Assembly: GCF_020515695.1 (NCBI RefSeq)
Contig: NZ_JAIWJA010000003.1
Coordinates: 682,001-746,000, forward strand
Length of the DNA stretch: 64,000 nt
DNA from: Pseudomonas sp. MWU16-30317
Lineage (GTDB): Bacteria > Pseudomonadota > Gammaproteobacteria > Pseudomonadales > Pseudomonadaceae
Direction of reading: 5' to 3'
Below are positions 57,240-64,000 of this stretch, piece after piece; the stretch's first letter is position 1; the number at the start of each line of letters is the position of its first letter. The notes under the pieces are model-generated. The model saw only the letters and a list, made by a program, of their open reading frames with translations. It searched no databases and was not told where the DNA came from. The position numbers and the translations under genes are program-made.

Positions 57240-58340
57240 ATGTCCAATCCGTTCCTGAACCCGGTAACTACCCAGACCTGGGCCAATGGTCGACACATTG
57301 TCCGTTGCGTCAAAGTCATCCAGGAAACCTGGGACGTGCGCACCTTCTGCTTCATGGCCGACCAGCCGATCATGTTCTTTTTCAAGCCGGGGCAGTTCGT
57401 CACCCTGGAGCTGGAAATCGAAGGCCAGCCGATCATGCGCTCGTACACCATCTCGAGCGCGCCGTCGGTGCCTTACAGTTTTTCGGTGACCATCAAGCGT
57501 GTGCCGGGCGGCAAGGTCTCCAACTGGCTGCACGACAATCTGCACGAGGGCCAGGAGCTGGCGGTGCACGGGCCGGTGGGCTTGTTCAACGCCATCGACT
57601 TTCCGAGCCCGAAGGTGCTGTACCTCAGCGGCGGGGTCGGGATCACGCCGGTGATGTCGATGGCGCGCTGGTTCTACGACACCAACGCCAACGTCGACAT
57701 GGTGTTCGTGCACAGCGCCCGCTCACCCAAGGACATCATCTACCACCGCGAACTGGAGCACATGGCGTCGCGGATCGATAACTTCAGCCTGCACCTCATT
57801 TGCGAGAAGCACGGGCTGGGCGAGCCTTGGGCGGGGTATCGCGGGTATCTGAATCACAAGCTGCTGGAGTTGATCGCGTCGGACTTCATGGAGCGCGAGA
57901 TCTACTGCTGCGGACCGACGCCCTACATGAATGCGGTGAAGAACCTGCTGCAGAACTGCGGCTACGACATGACCCGCTATCACGAGGAGTCGTTCGGGGC
58001 GACGCCGCCCGAAGCCCGTGCCGATGCGGTCGAGCAAGCGGAGCAGGCGGCCGATGCACCGGAGGTGGCACAGGGCGAGTTGCACCAGGTGGAGTTCACC
58101 GCCTCGGGCAAGAGCATCCGCGTGGCGCCCGGCGAGACCGTGCATGCGGCGGCGGCCAAGCTCGGGATGATGATCCCCAAGGCCTGCGGCATGGGTATCT
58201 GCGGGACCTGCAAGGTACTCAAGCTGGGCGGCGAGGTGGTGATGGACCACAACGGCGGGATCACCGAGGAAGACGAAGCCGAAGGCTACATCCTGTCGTG
58301 CTGCAGCGTGCCGAAGGGGGATGTGAGGATCGAGTATTGA
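57240..58340 (+). CDS. gbcB: GbcB, glycine betaine monooxygenase reductase
   Basis: A 366-residue electron-transfer subunit with FAD-binding (MRSYTISSAPS) and NAD-binding (LSGGVGITPVMSMARWF) ferredoxin-reductase domains, and a C-terminal plant-type 2Fe-2S domain (CGMGICGTCK and a later cysteine pair). It is homologous to PA5411. I start at ATG 57240, six bases after GGAG, which gives the length known for the P. aeruginosa protein. A long alanine- and glutamate-rich linker joins the last two domains. Confidence 0.94.
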   Translation: MSNPFLNPVTTQTWANGRHIVRCVKVIQETWDVRTFCFMADQPIMFFFKPGQFVTLELEIEGQPIMRSYTISSAPSVPYSFSVTIKRVPGGKVSNWLHDNLHEGQELAVHGPVGLFNAIDFPSPKVLYLSGGVGITPVMSMARWFYDTNANVDMVFVHSARSPKDIIYHRELEHMASRIDNFSLHLICEKHGLGEPWAGYRGYLNHKLLELIASDFMEREIYCCGPTPYMNAVKNLLQNCGYDMTRYHEESFGATPPEARADAVEQAEQAADAPEVAQGELHQVEFTASGKSIRVAPGETVHAAAAKLGMMIPKACGMGICGTCKVLKLGGEVVMDHNGGITEEDEAEGYILSCCSVPKGDVRIEY

Positions 58341-58355
58341 TCCGGGTCGGTGGTG

Positions 58356-58460
58356 GGCCCTTCGCGAGCAAGCTTTGCTCCCACAGGGCCAGCCGCGCCG
58401 ACGAAAGCAGCCGGCGAGCCTGGCACCTGTGGGAGCAAGGCTTGCCTGCGAAGAGGCCGG
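58356..58460. repeat. REP doublet after gbcB
   Basis: Inverted halves cccttcgcgagcaagctttg and gtgggagcaaggcttgcctg lie between gbcB and the convergent chemoreceptor gene. Confidence 0.85.
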
Positions 58461-58502
58461 CAAGCACGGCGATGATCTTCGAGGCTCACCGTCGACTCTC
58501 GA

Positions 58503-60128
58503 TTACACCTTGAACCGCGCCACCATCCCGTTCAAGTCCACTGCCAGGCGCGCCAGCTCATTGCTGGCGGCGGTGGTCTGATTGGCACCCGCTGCCGATT
58601 GCACCGACAAGTCCCGAATGTTCACCAGGTTGCGGTCCACTTCGCGGGCGACCTGCGCCTGCTCTTCGGCAGCGCTGGCGATCACCAGGTTGCGCTCGTT
58701 GATCTGCTGCACCGCACCATTGATGGTATCCAGCGCCAGGCCCGCGCCCTTGGCGATGTTGAGGGTCGATTCGGCCCGCTCGGTGCTGTTGCGCATCGAG
58801 CCGACGGCCTTCTCGGTGCCGCCCTGGATGCTGCCGATCATGCGTTCGATCTCGCTGGTCGACTGCTGAGTGCGATGGGCCAGGGCCCGCACTTCATCGG
58901 CGACCACGGCGAAACCACGACCGGCTTCACCGGCGCGGGCGGCTTCGATGGCGGCGTTGAGGGCCAGCAGGTTGGTCTGGTCGGCCAAGCCGCGGATCAC
59001 GTCGAGGACCTTGCCGATATCGCGAGATTCTTCCGCCAGGTTGCCGATCAGCTCCGAAGTGCTCTGCACGTCAGCGCTCATGCGCTCGATGGCACCCACG
59101 GTTTCCATGACCAGGTCGCGACCGTCGCCTACCGAATTGGTGGCTTCGCGGGAGGCTTCGGAAGTGCTCACGGCGTTGCGTGCAACTTCTTCCACGGCGC
59201 TGGTCATCTCGTTGACCGCCGTGGCGGCCTGTTCGATTTCGTTGTTCTGCTGCACCAGGCCGCGGGCGCTTTCGTCGGTCACGCTGTTCAGCTCTTCGGC
59301 GGCCGAGGCCAACTGGGTGGCCGAGCCGGAAATCCGCTGCAGGGTGTCACGCAGCTTGCCCTGCATCTTTTGCATGGCGGTCAGCAGGCGCGCGGCCTCG
59401 TCGTTGCCGGTGATGTGGATCGGCCGAGTCAGGTCGCCTTCGGCGATCTCTTCGGCGGCGTTCACGGCCTGATTGATCGGCTGCGTGATGCTGCGGGTCA
59501 GCAGCCAGGCGAACAGGAAGGTCATGAACGTGGCGATGGCCAGCATCACCAGCACCAGGGTGAAGGCCGAGGAATATTGGTCGCCGGCGGCCTTGTTGGT
59601 ATCCGCGGTCTGCTGGGTGTTGATCTTCACCAGCTTGTCGAGCACCACGTTGACCTGCTCGGAGTTGGCAAGCATGTCGGTGTTGAGCATGTTGCGCAGC
59701 TCTTCGACCTGTCCGGCGGCGGACAGCGCCTTCATCTTGCTTTCAAGCTGGCGGTACTGGCCCAGCAGGCGCTTGTACTCTTCATAGGTGGCTTGCTCTT
59801 CAGGGCCGCCGATCAGTTTTTCATATTTGGCCTGGGCCTTGGCGATCTGCTCGTTGCGCAGGTCGAAAAGCTGTACGGTCTTTTGCTGGATATCCGGCTC
59901 GCGGTTGAGCAGCAAGCGGTAGGACAGCACGCGCAGGCGCAGGGTCAGTTGGGTGAAGTCATCCAGGCTGGTAATGCTGGGCAAGCTGTTGGCTTCGATT
60001 TCCACACCGGCTGAGCGGATCTTGCTCATCTGGCTGAGGGCGAATACGCCGAGGATGATCATCAGGATGCCGATCAGGGCGAAGCCGAGCAGCGAACGGG
60101 CTGCGATATTCATGGAACGTAGAGACAT
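58503..60128 (-). CDS. Methyl-accepting chemotaxis protein
   Basis: A 541-residue chemoreceptor. It has a first membrane segment at about residues 11-31, a four-helix-bundle-type periplasmic sensor of about 155 residues, a second membrane segment near 190-212, HAMP, and the signalling hairpin with [20 protein letters not shown]. The ligand cannot be read from the sequence; a quaternary amine is possible given its position beside gbcB. The 4-helix sensor is a small-ligand type. Confidence 0.94.
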   Translation of the reverse strand: MSLRSMNIAARSLLGFALIGILMIILGVFALSQMSKIRSAGVEIEANSLPSITSLDDFTQLTLRLRVLSYRLLLNREPDIQQKTVQLFDLRNEQIAKAQAKYEKLIGGPEEQATYEEYKRLLGQYRQLESKMKALSAAGQVEELRNMLNTDMLANSEQVNVVLDKLVKINTQQTADTNKAAGDQYSSAFTLVLVMLAIATFMTFLFAWLLTRSITQPINQAVNAAEEIAEGDLTRPIHITGNDEAARLLTAMQKMQGKLRDTLQRISGSATQLASAAEELNSVTDESARGLVQQNNEIEQAATAVNEMTSAVEEVARNAVSTSEASREATNSVGDGRDLVMETVGAIERMSADVQSTSELIGNLAEESRDIGKVLDVIRGLADQTNLLALNAAIEAARAGEAGRGFAVVADEVRALAHRTQQSTSEIERMIGSIQGGTEKAVGSMRNSTERAESTLNIAKGAGLALDTINGAVQQINERNLVIASAAEEQAQVAREVDRNLVNIRDLSVQSAAGANQTTAASNELARLAVDLNGMVARFKV

Positions 60129-60435
60129 GGGGTAATACCGGGGGGAGAGGCGATCCGTGCGAAGTAAGAGAAAGCAATGACAGGGCTATCGTCAGGAAGG
60201 GGCAACTCTTGAGGCGTGTCAGCTGAACGGCGCCATTATTTTGCAATTACCCATTGGTCTGACGTTGACGCCCTTGGGGAACCCAAAGGGCACAGTCGAG
60301 TCCATGGGGCGGCTTCTTATTTCGGTGTCGCTGAAATTACCTGTCACTAAATTCATCAGTAAAACGGTGGTTTGCCTGGCCTGAAAAGGCCTTTTTCCTT
60401 ATCGTGTGCCACCCATTAATTCTAGAGAAATCAAA
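60129..60435. other. Divergent region upstream of the coiled-coil gene
   Basis: This 307-base gap contains GGCCT-GAAA-AGGCC followed by TTTTT at 60378-60396, an intrinsic-terminator-like element pointing toward the coiled-coil gene and only 40 bases before it. I see no ORF. An attenuator or a short RNA ending there are both possible. Confidence 0.5.
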
Positions 60436-60660
60436 ATGTTGGAATCATCTCTCAGTCAACTCGAAACCTTGGTCGGCGAACTCGTCGAGCAAAACCGCCA
60501 ACTCCAAGCGAGCAACAGCCAATTGGCCACTGAACTGCGTTCCAGCCAGGACGAAAACGAGACGCTGCAGCTTAATCTGCTCGAACAGGAAGAGAAGCAC
60601 GGCAGCACTGCGGCGCGTATCCAGGCGCTGGTCGAGCGGGCGAGCGCGGTCAACGCATGA
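60436..60660 (+). CDS. Short coiled-coil protein (TIGR02449/ZapB-like)
   Basis: A 74-residue, almost entirely helical protein with heptad leucines (MLESSLSQLETLVGELVEQN, then LQLNLLEQEEKHGS). It resembles the TIGR02449 family, which accompanies zapA in gammaproteobacteria. ATG at 60436 is used; the open frame extends 30 bases further up. Its stop overlaps the next ATG by four bases, so the two are co-translated. Confidence 0.72.
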   Translation: MLESSLSQLETLVGELVEQNRQLQASNSQLATELRSSQDENETLQLNLLEQEEKHGSTAARIQALVERASAVNA

Positions 60661-60959
60661 GTGGCGCGGCAGAGACGGTCAAGGTTGTTTCAATCCTCGG
60701 CAACGACTACTCGATCAAGGCGCCCGCCGTTGAGGCCCAGGCGATCGTCGATGCCGCCGAACTGCTCAAGGCCACCCTGGCCGACACCAAGCGTAAATAC
60801 CCAACGCTGGTGGGCGATAAATTGCTGGTGCTGACGGCGATGAACCTGTGCTCCAGGCAACTGGAGCTGCAGCGGGATCACGCCGCGGCGTTGTTGCGCT
60901 ATCAGGCGCAGGTGGATGCCACCGTCGAGGCCGTGGCGCGCACGCTGGAACGGGACTGA
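60657..60959 (+). CDS. zapA: ZapA-like cell-division protein
   Basis: A 100-residue protein with the ZapA pattern (VSILGNDYSIKAP at the start and an alpha-helical tail with LVLTAMNLCSRQLELQRD). ZapA stabilises FtsZ filaments at midcell. The sequence looks divergent, and neither 6S RNA nor a 5-formyl-tetrahydrofolate cyclo-ligase gene follows, so it may be a paralogue of the housekeeping copy rather than the copy itself. I see no gene in the 174 bases downstream. Confidence 0.7.
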   Translation: MSGAAETVKVVSILGNDYSIKAPAVEAQAIVDAAELLKATLADTKRKYPTLVGDKLLVLTAMNLCSRQLELQRDHAAALLRYQAQVDATVEAVARTLERD

Positions 60960-61133
60960 TGCGCCGGGCATTCGCGCTTGCCCTGCTTGATACAAGCCTG
61001 TACGGCTGATCCGGCTCCTGCCGGGTCTCCCCTGCGCCCTCACGCGGCGTTCGATCTGATCACTCCTGCTCGCCGCTCTTGAGGCAGGCGCCTGGATGAT
61101 GCATACGGTGCGACTCCCGCTGCGCGTGTTCAA

Positions 61134-61871
61134 CTAATCAACATGCATCTCCCGCTGTTCGCTACCCTCCGTCACATTGAACCGATACACCCGCCCCGGC
61201 ACTTTATCGAACGCGAATGTCTTGCCGGGCATCACATGATGCAGGCGGGTGGCCTCGCAGTTGCGTTCATCGCTGGCCGAACAATCACGAAAATGATCGA
61301 GCATCAGGGTGCTGTTGCCCGCGTTGTGGACGCTGTAGCGCGTTGCGGTTTGCTCGATGCGCGTGTCGAACTGGGTGTTGGTGGGGCGCACGAAAAAGAT
61401 CGCACCGTAGCTGGCCATGACGTTGACGCCGGCGCTCATGCTGGCCTTGTAGGCTTCGCGCTCTTCGGCCGATACCGCGAACTGATCTTCCTTCTCCGGG
61501 ATCACCGGCACATACCTCACTCGAAAATAGCGCTCGCGATCGCGCTCGCCCATGTACAGCAGGCGGGTCGCCTGCATGCCGTTGACCGGGATGATCAACC
61601 GCGCCGGGCTGGCGACCAGGCCTTTGCGTTGTTGGGCGGGGCCATCGATGGTGAGGGGCACCTCTGTGCGGGAGCCATCGGCGGCGTAGTGGATCTCGGC
61701 GATGTTGACCCTGACGAACGCCGTGCTGTCACCGCTGTTGTAGATACGCTTGAGGTAGGTGGATTGCGCGCCATCGAGATAATCGAAAATGTTCCCGATG
61801 TTGATATTGGGTGCAGCTTGGGTGGTGACCGCCAAGGCGCTCAGGAGCGCGGCGAAAGCGAACTTGTACAT
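61134..61871 (-). CDS. Periplasmic fimbrial chaperone, second copy
   Basis: A 245-residue exported protein (signal to about residue 19, then APNINIGNIFDYLDGAQ). It has the immunoglobulin-like chaperone features of the alpha-type/CS1-like chaperone-usher class (LVASPARLIIPVNGMQATRL, then YGAIFFVRPTN). It ends with two cysteines in FRDCSASDERNCEATRL. It is about half identical by eye to the chaperone immediately upstream. Last gene of the fimbrial operon in the window. Confidence 0.82.
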   Translation of the reverse strand: MYKFAFAALLSALAVTTQAAPNINIGNIFDYLDGAQSTYLKRIYNSGDSTAFVRVNIAEIHYAADGSRTEVPLTIDGPAQQRKGLVASPARLIIPVNGMQATRLLYMGERDRERYFRVRYVPVIPEKEDQFAVSAEEREAYKASMSAGVNVMASYGAIFFVRPTNTQFDTRIEQTATRYSVHNAGNSTLMLDHFRDCSASDERNCEATRLHHVMPGKTFAFDKVPGRVYRFNVTEGSEQREMHVD

Positions 61872-61901
61872 GATCGAATGCTCTGGATGGGTGCAGGGGG
61901 G

Positions 61902-62630
61902 TCAAACCTGGGTGGGGTGGCTGGCATCGCCTTCGATGCGCTTGAAGTGCAGGACGCGCCCGGGGGTTCTCTCGAAACGGGTGGTCTTGCCCGGCATCAC
62001 ATGTTGCAAGCGGCTGGGGTCGCAGACCGGCTCGTCGCCCGCCGAGCACTCCTTCAAGTCCTCCAGCACGACGGTGCTGTTGCCCGCATTGGTCAGGCTG
62101 TAGTGCGTGTCGGTTTGCTCGATGCGTGTGTCGAAGCGGGTATGCGTGGGCCGCACGATGAAGATCGCGCCGTAGCCTGTGAGGACGTTGATGCCAGTCT
62201 CCACAGCCGCTTTGTAGGCCTGTCGCTCATCCTCGGGCACCGCGAACTGGTCGTCCTTTTCGGGCACCACCGGGATGTAGCGCACGCGGTAGTAACGTTC
62301 CCGATCACGCTCGCCCTGAAACAACAGCCGTGTGGCTTGCATGCCCTTGGGCGGGATGATCAACCGCGAGGGGGTGGCGATCAGGCCCCGGCGCTGGCCA
62401 TCAGGCGCGCTGTGCAGGGGTGTTTCCAGGGGGCCGTCTGCGCCGTAGGTGATTTCATACAGGTCGACCCGTACGAAGGCGGTGCTGTCGCCACTGTTGC
62501 TGATGCGCTTGCGGTAGCTGGACTGGGCGCCGTCCAGGTAGTCATAGACCGTGCCGATATAAATGTCGGGCGCGGCGGTGGCCGACAGGCTGAGGGCTCC
62601 CAGCAGGGCGGCGAGGATGAATTTATACAT
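61902..62630 (-). CDS. Periplasmic fimbrial chaperone, first copy
   Basis: A 242-residue paralogue of the next gene (LIATPSRLIIPPKGMQATRL, YGAIFIVRPTHTRF, LKECSAGDEPVC). It has a signal peptide to about residue 19. Two chaperones with one usher also occur in the E. coli common pilus, where they may serve different subunits. Thirty bases separate it from the second copy, and it follows the tip-protein gene. Confidence 0.82.
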   Translation of the reverse strand: MYKFILAALLGALSLSATAAPDIYIGTVYDYLDGAQSSYRKRISNSGDSTAFVRVDLYEITYGADGPLETPLHSAPDGQRRGLIATPSRLIIPPKGMQATRLLFQGERDRERYYRVRYIPVVPEKDDQFAVPEDERQAYKAAVETGINVLTGYGAIFIVRPTHTRFDTRIEQTDTHYSLTNAGNSTVVLEDLKECSAGDEPVCDPSRLQHVMPGKTTRFERTPGRVLHFKRIEGDASHPTQV

Positions 62631-62660
62631 GGCACGGATCCATTGTTTGACTGGCGAGCA

Positions 62661-63902
62661 TCAGGGTATGAGGAACGAATCCCACACTACCGTGACGTTG
62701 CCGGAGTAGGTGGTGTCGGGGTACGTCAGCATGTCGTTGACATCGCTGCGGGCGACTTCGAAGTGCAGATTGCCGGTCTGGTCAGCCACGTAACGGCTCG
62801 CCAGGGCAGTGACGTCATCGATGGTGGAGAGCAGCTTCCTGCTGACCGGGCCTCCGGTCAGTTCGTGCATGCCGGCGGGGAGGGTGATGCGCGTTTCCAC
62901 GGGGACCCGGTGGCCGGCCGGATTGGCGATGGCGCAGTTGCCGCCCATCAGGTACTGGCACTCGATACGCATTTTCACCGGCCCGGAGCTGGTGAACTGG
63001 AACGGTTGGTCGCGAATGATCCGTTCGGGGCGTCGGCCACCGTTAAGCCAGGGGATCCAGCCGCCCTCGGGTTCGAGGGCCAGGCGGTCGGCGCCGGGCG
63101 GGAATACGGCGCGCAGGTGGTGGGAAACGGTGAGGGTTATTTTGATATTGAGGTTGGGGTCGTATGGGAGCAAGTTGTCGCCGAAATCGAAGTCAGCCCC
63201 TGGGCCGAGGGTGTACAAATAATCGGCTTCCCAGATACCCGCTGCCATGTTCAGCGGCGTCGGAGTGCGTATTTCATACATCAGCTCCAAAGCGTAGATG
63301 TGGAGTTGGTCCAAATCGAACGCAGTCTGTTTCGCACATTCAGCGACTACGGGCATTTGCCAGAAGAATCGGATGGTAGTGTCTCCGTCGACGCGGTGCA
63401 GTCGGCTGGTGCAGGGCGAGGGCGGGACTTCCAGCCCCCCACCGTTCCATAAAGCGCTGTGAGCAGCCGTCACGTCAGGAATACCGGTCGCGAAGGTCGC
63501 GTTAGGCGCGATCCTGAGTTCTCCGCCAAAACTGGTGAATCGCAGCTGCACAGTGCTCGTTTGGCCTGTGGTCGCATGCTGCACTGTGATATCACGCCAA
63601 TCGGCCGGGAGTTTGATGAAGAAACTTTGTCGGGGATCAGGATTATTAGCGATGATTGGTGTTTGATTCGCGAAGCGTCCAGGGAAGGTGATACTGACAT
63701 TCCCGTCACAAATGGCGGGCATGGTCCCGCACAGGTAGCCCGGCGCCGAGGTGTTGGTAAACACATTGTTGGTGGGATCGGCCAGCGAAGGCACGAACTC
63801 TGCGGTAATCCTTGCGTTAAATGCCATAGCCGACTCAGCTGCCATCAACACGCAACCCAGCCCCAAGGCTTGCACCCAACCTTTGAAAAATTCAGTAGTC
63901 AC
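62661..63902 (-). CDS. CblD-like fimbrial tip/initiator protein
   Basis: A 413-residue exported protein with a signal peptide (VLMAAESAMA, cleavage near residue 27). It is Cys-containing and beta-rich, ending with repeats such as TTYSGNVTVVWDSFLIP that resemble pilin C-terminal strands. Size and place between usher and chaperones match CblD/CooD-type tip adhesins of alpha-type fimbriae. The start is GTG at 63902 with AGGAA upstream. Family assignment by pattern and context only. Confidence 0.7.
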   Translation of the reverse strand: MTTEFFKGWVQALGLGCVLMAAESAMAFNARITAEFVPSLADPTNNVFTNTSAPGYLCGTMPAICDGNVSITFPGRFANQTPIIANNPDPRQSFFIKLPADWRDITVQHATTGQTSTVQLRFTSFGGELRIAPNATFATGIPDVTAAHSALWNGGGLEVPPSPCTSRLHRVDGDTTIRFFWQMPVVAECAKQTAFDLDQLHIYALELMYEIRTPTPLNMAAGIWEADYLYTLGPGADFDFGDNLLPYDPNLNIKITLTVSHHLRAVFPPGADRLALEPEGGWIPWLNGGRRPERIIRDQPFQFTSSGPVKMRIECQYLMGGNCAIANPAGHRVPVETRITLPAGMHELTGGPVSRKLLSTIDDVTALASRYVADQTGNLHFEVARSDVNDMLTYPDTTYSGNVTVVWDSFLIP

Positions 63903-63920
63903 TTCAAATATTCCTGTGTT

Positions 63921-64000
63921 TTAACCCGCGGTCTCGACCGCCGGGGTTGCGGCGGCCACTTCGGCCGTCACGCAACGCAAATCACCCACCATCAGCACGT
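63921..64000 (-). CDS. C-terminal end of a probable fimbrial usher (partial)
   Basis: The last 25 codons of a minus-strand gene running off the window, ending VLMVGDLRCVTAEVAAATPA and a few more residues before the stop. The position directly before the tip and chaperone genes suggests the outer-membrane usher of the same operon, but too little is visible for a sequence-based call. Confidence 0.55.
   Translation of the reverse strand, partial: VLMVGDLRCVTAEVAAATPAVETAG

Noticed and set aside
60960..61133. 6S RNA after zapA
   Set aside because: Expected by synteny, but I could not see its conserved closing stem or bulge sequence here.

Overview
The window is chromosomal DNA of a Pseudomonas, most likely of the fluorescens/putida lineage. 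This rests on high GC, the REP doublets that end many transcription units (halves resembling ttcgcgagcaagcttgctcccac and its inverse), and gene sets I recognise from that genus. Almost all of it is coding, and most genes can be assigned by family. No rRNA, tRNA, CRISPR array, insertion sequence or prophage was found.

Layout. 1-7.3 kb: thiC and the thiamine-precursor permease cytX, a DUF3298-type lipoprotein, then the conserved run nudF, a DUF1249 gene, cpdA and yqiA. 7.3-16.8 kb: parE, a phytase-like esterase, a retropepsin-like protease, parC, a PqiC-like lipoprotein, and an AhpA/YtjB membrane protein divergent from serB. 16.9-28.7 kb: betI-betB-betA, choline transporter choX-choW-choV, serine dehydratase sdaA, regulator gbdR and two small unknown genes. 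28.9-35.6 kb: an RND efflux operon (pump, adaptor, outer-membrane channel) and a small lipoprotein. 35.8-41.6 kb: carnitine catabolism (cdhB, cdhA, cdhC, caiX, cdhR), interrupted between cdhC and caiX by an orphan Rhs-core gene. 41.6-44.2 kb: a DUF3010 gene, an LprI-like gene and a periplasmic amidase. 44.3-52.2 kb: dipeptidase, DUF5943, dgcA, dgcB and paired ETF subunits. 52.3-55.6 kb: an OafA-type acyltransferase and a second orphan Rhs-core gene. 55.7-58.3 kb: divergent gbcA and gbcB. 58.5-61 kb: a chemoreceptor and a coiled-coil/ZapA-like gene pair. 61.1-64 kb: two fimbrial chaperones, a CblD-like tip protein and the end of a probable usher, which runs off the window.

How the genes work together. 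Much of the window is one quaternary-amine pathway. Choline (ChoXWV) becomes glycine betaine through BetA and BetB. Carnitine (CaiX, CdhA, CdhC, CdhB) also becomes glycine betaine. GbcAB demethylates betaine to dimethylglycine, DgcAB with its ETF converts that to sarcosine, and serine formed from the resulting glycine can be deaminated by SdaA. Sarcosine oxidase and glyA are not in the window. Two related AraC/GlxA-type regulators, GbdR and CdhR, are present. I find GTCG-type direct repeats spaced 20-21 bp upstream of caiX, cdhC, gbcA, gbcB, the dgc operon and sdaA, which look like their operators.

The most unusual features are: (1) a REP doublet whose spacer has expanded into six tandem 39-bp units inside the RND pump reading frame, so the repeat is translated in frame; (2) two orphan Rhs-core mini-genes with unrelated C-termini, one of them splitting the carnitine operon; (3) the shared 21-bp-spaced repeats; and (4) a divergent ZapA-like pair without the usual 6S RNA neighbour. 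All positions and repeats were read by eye, without alignment or search tools.
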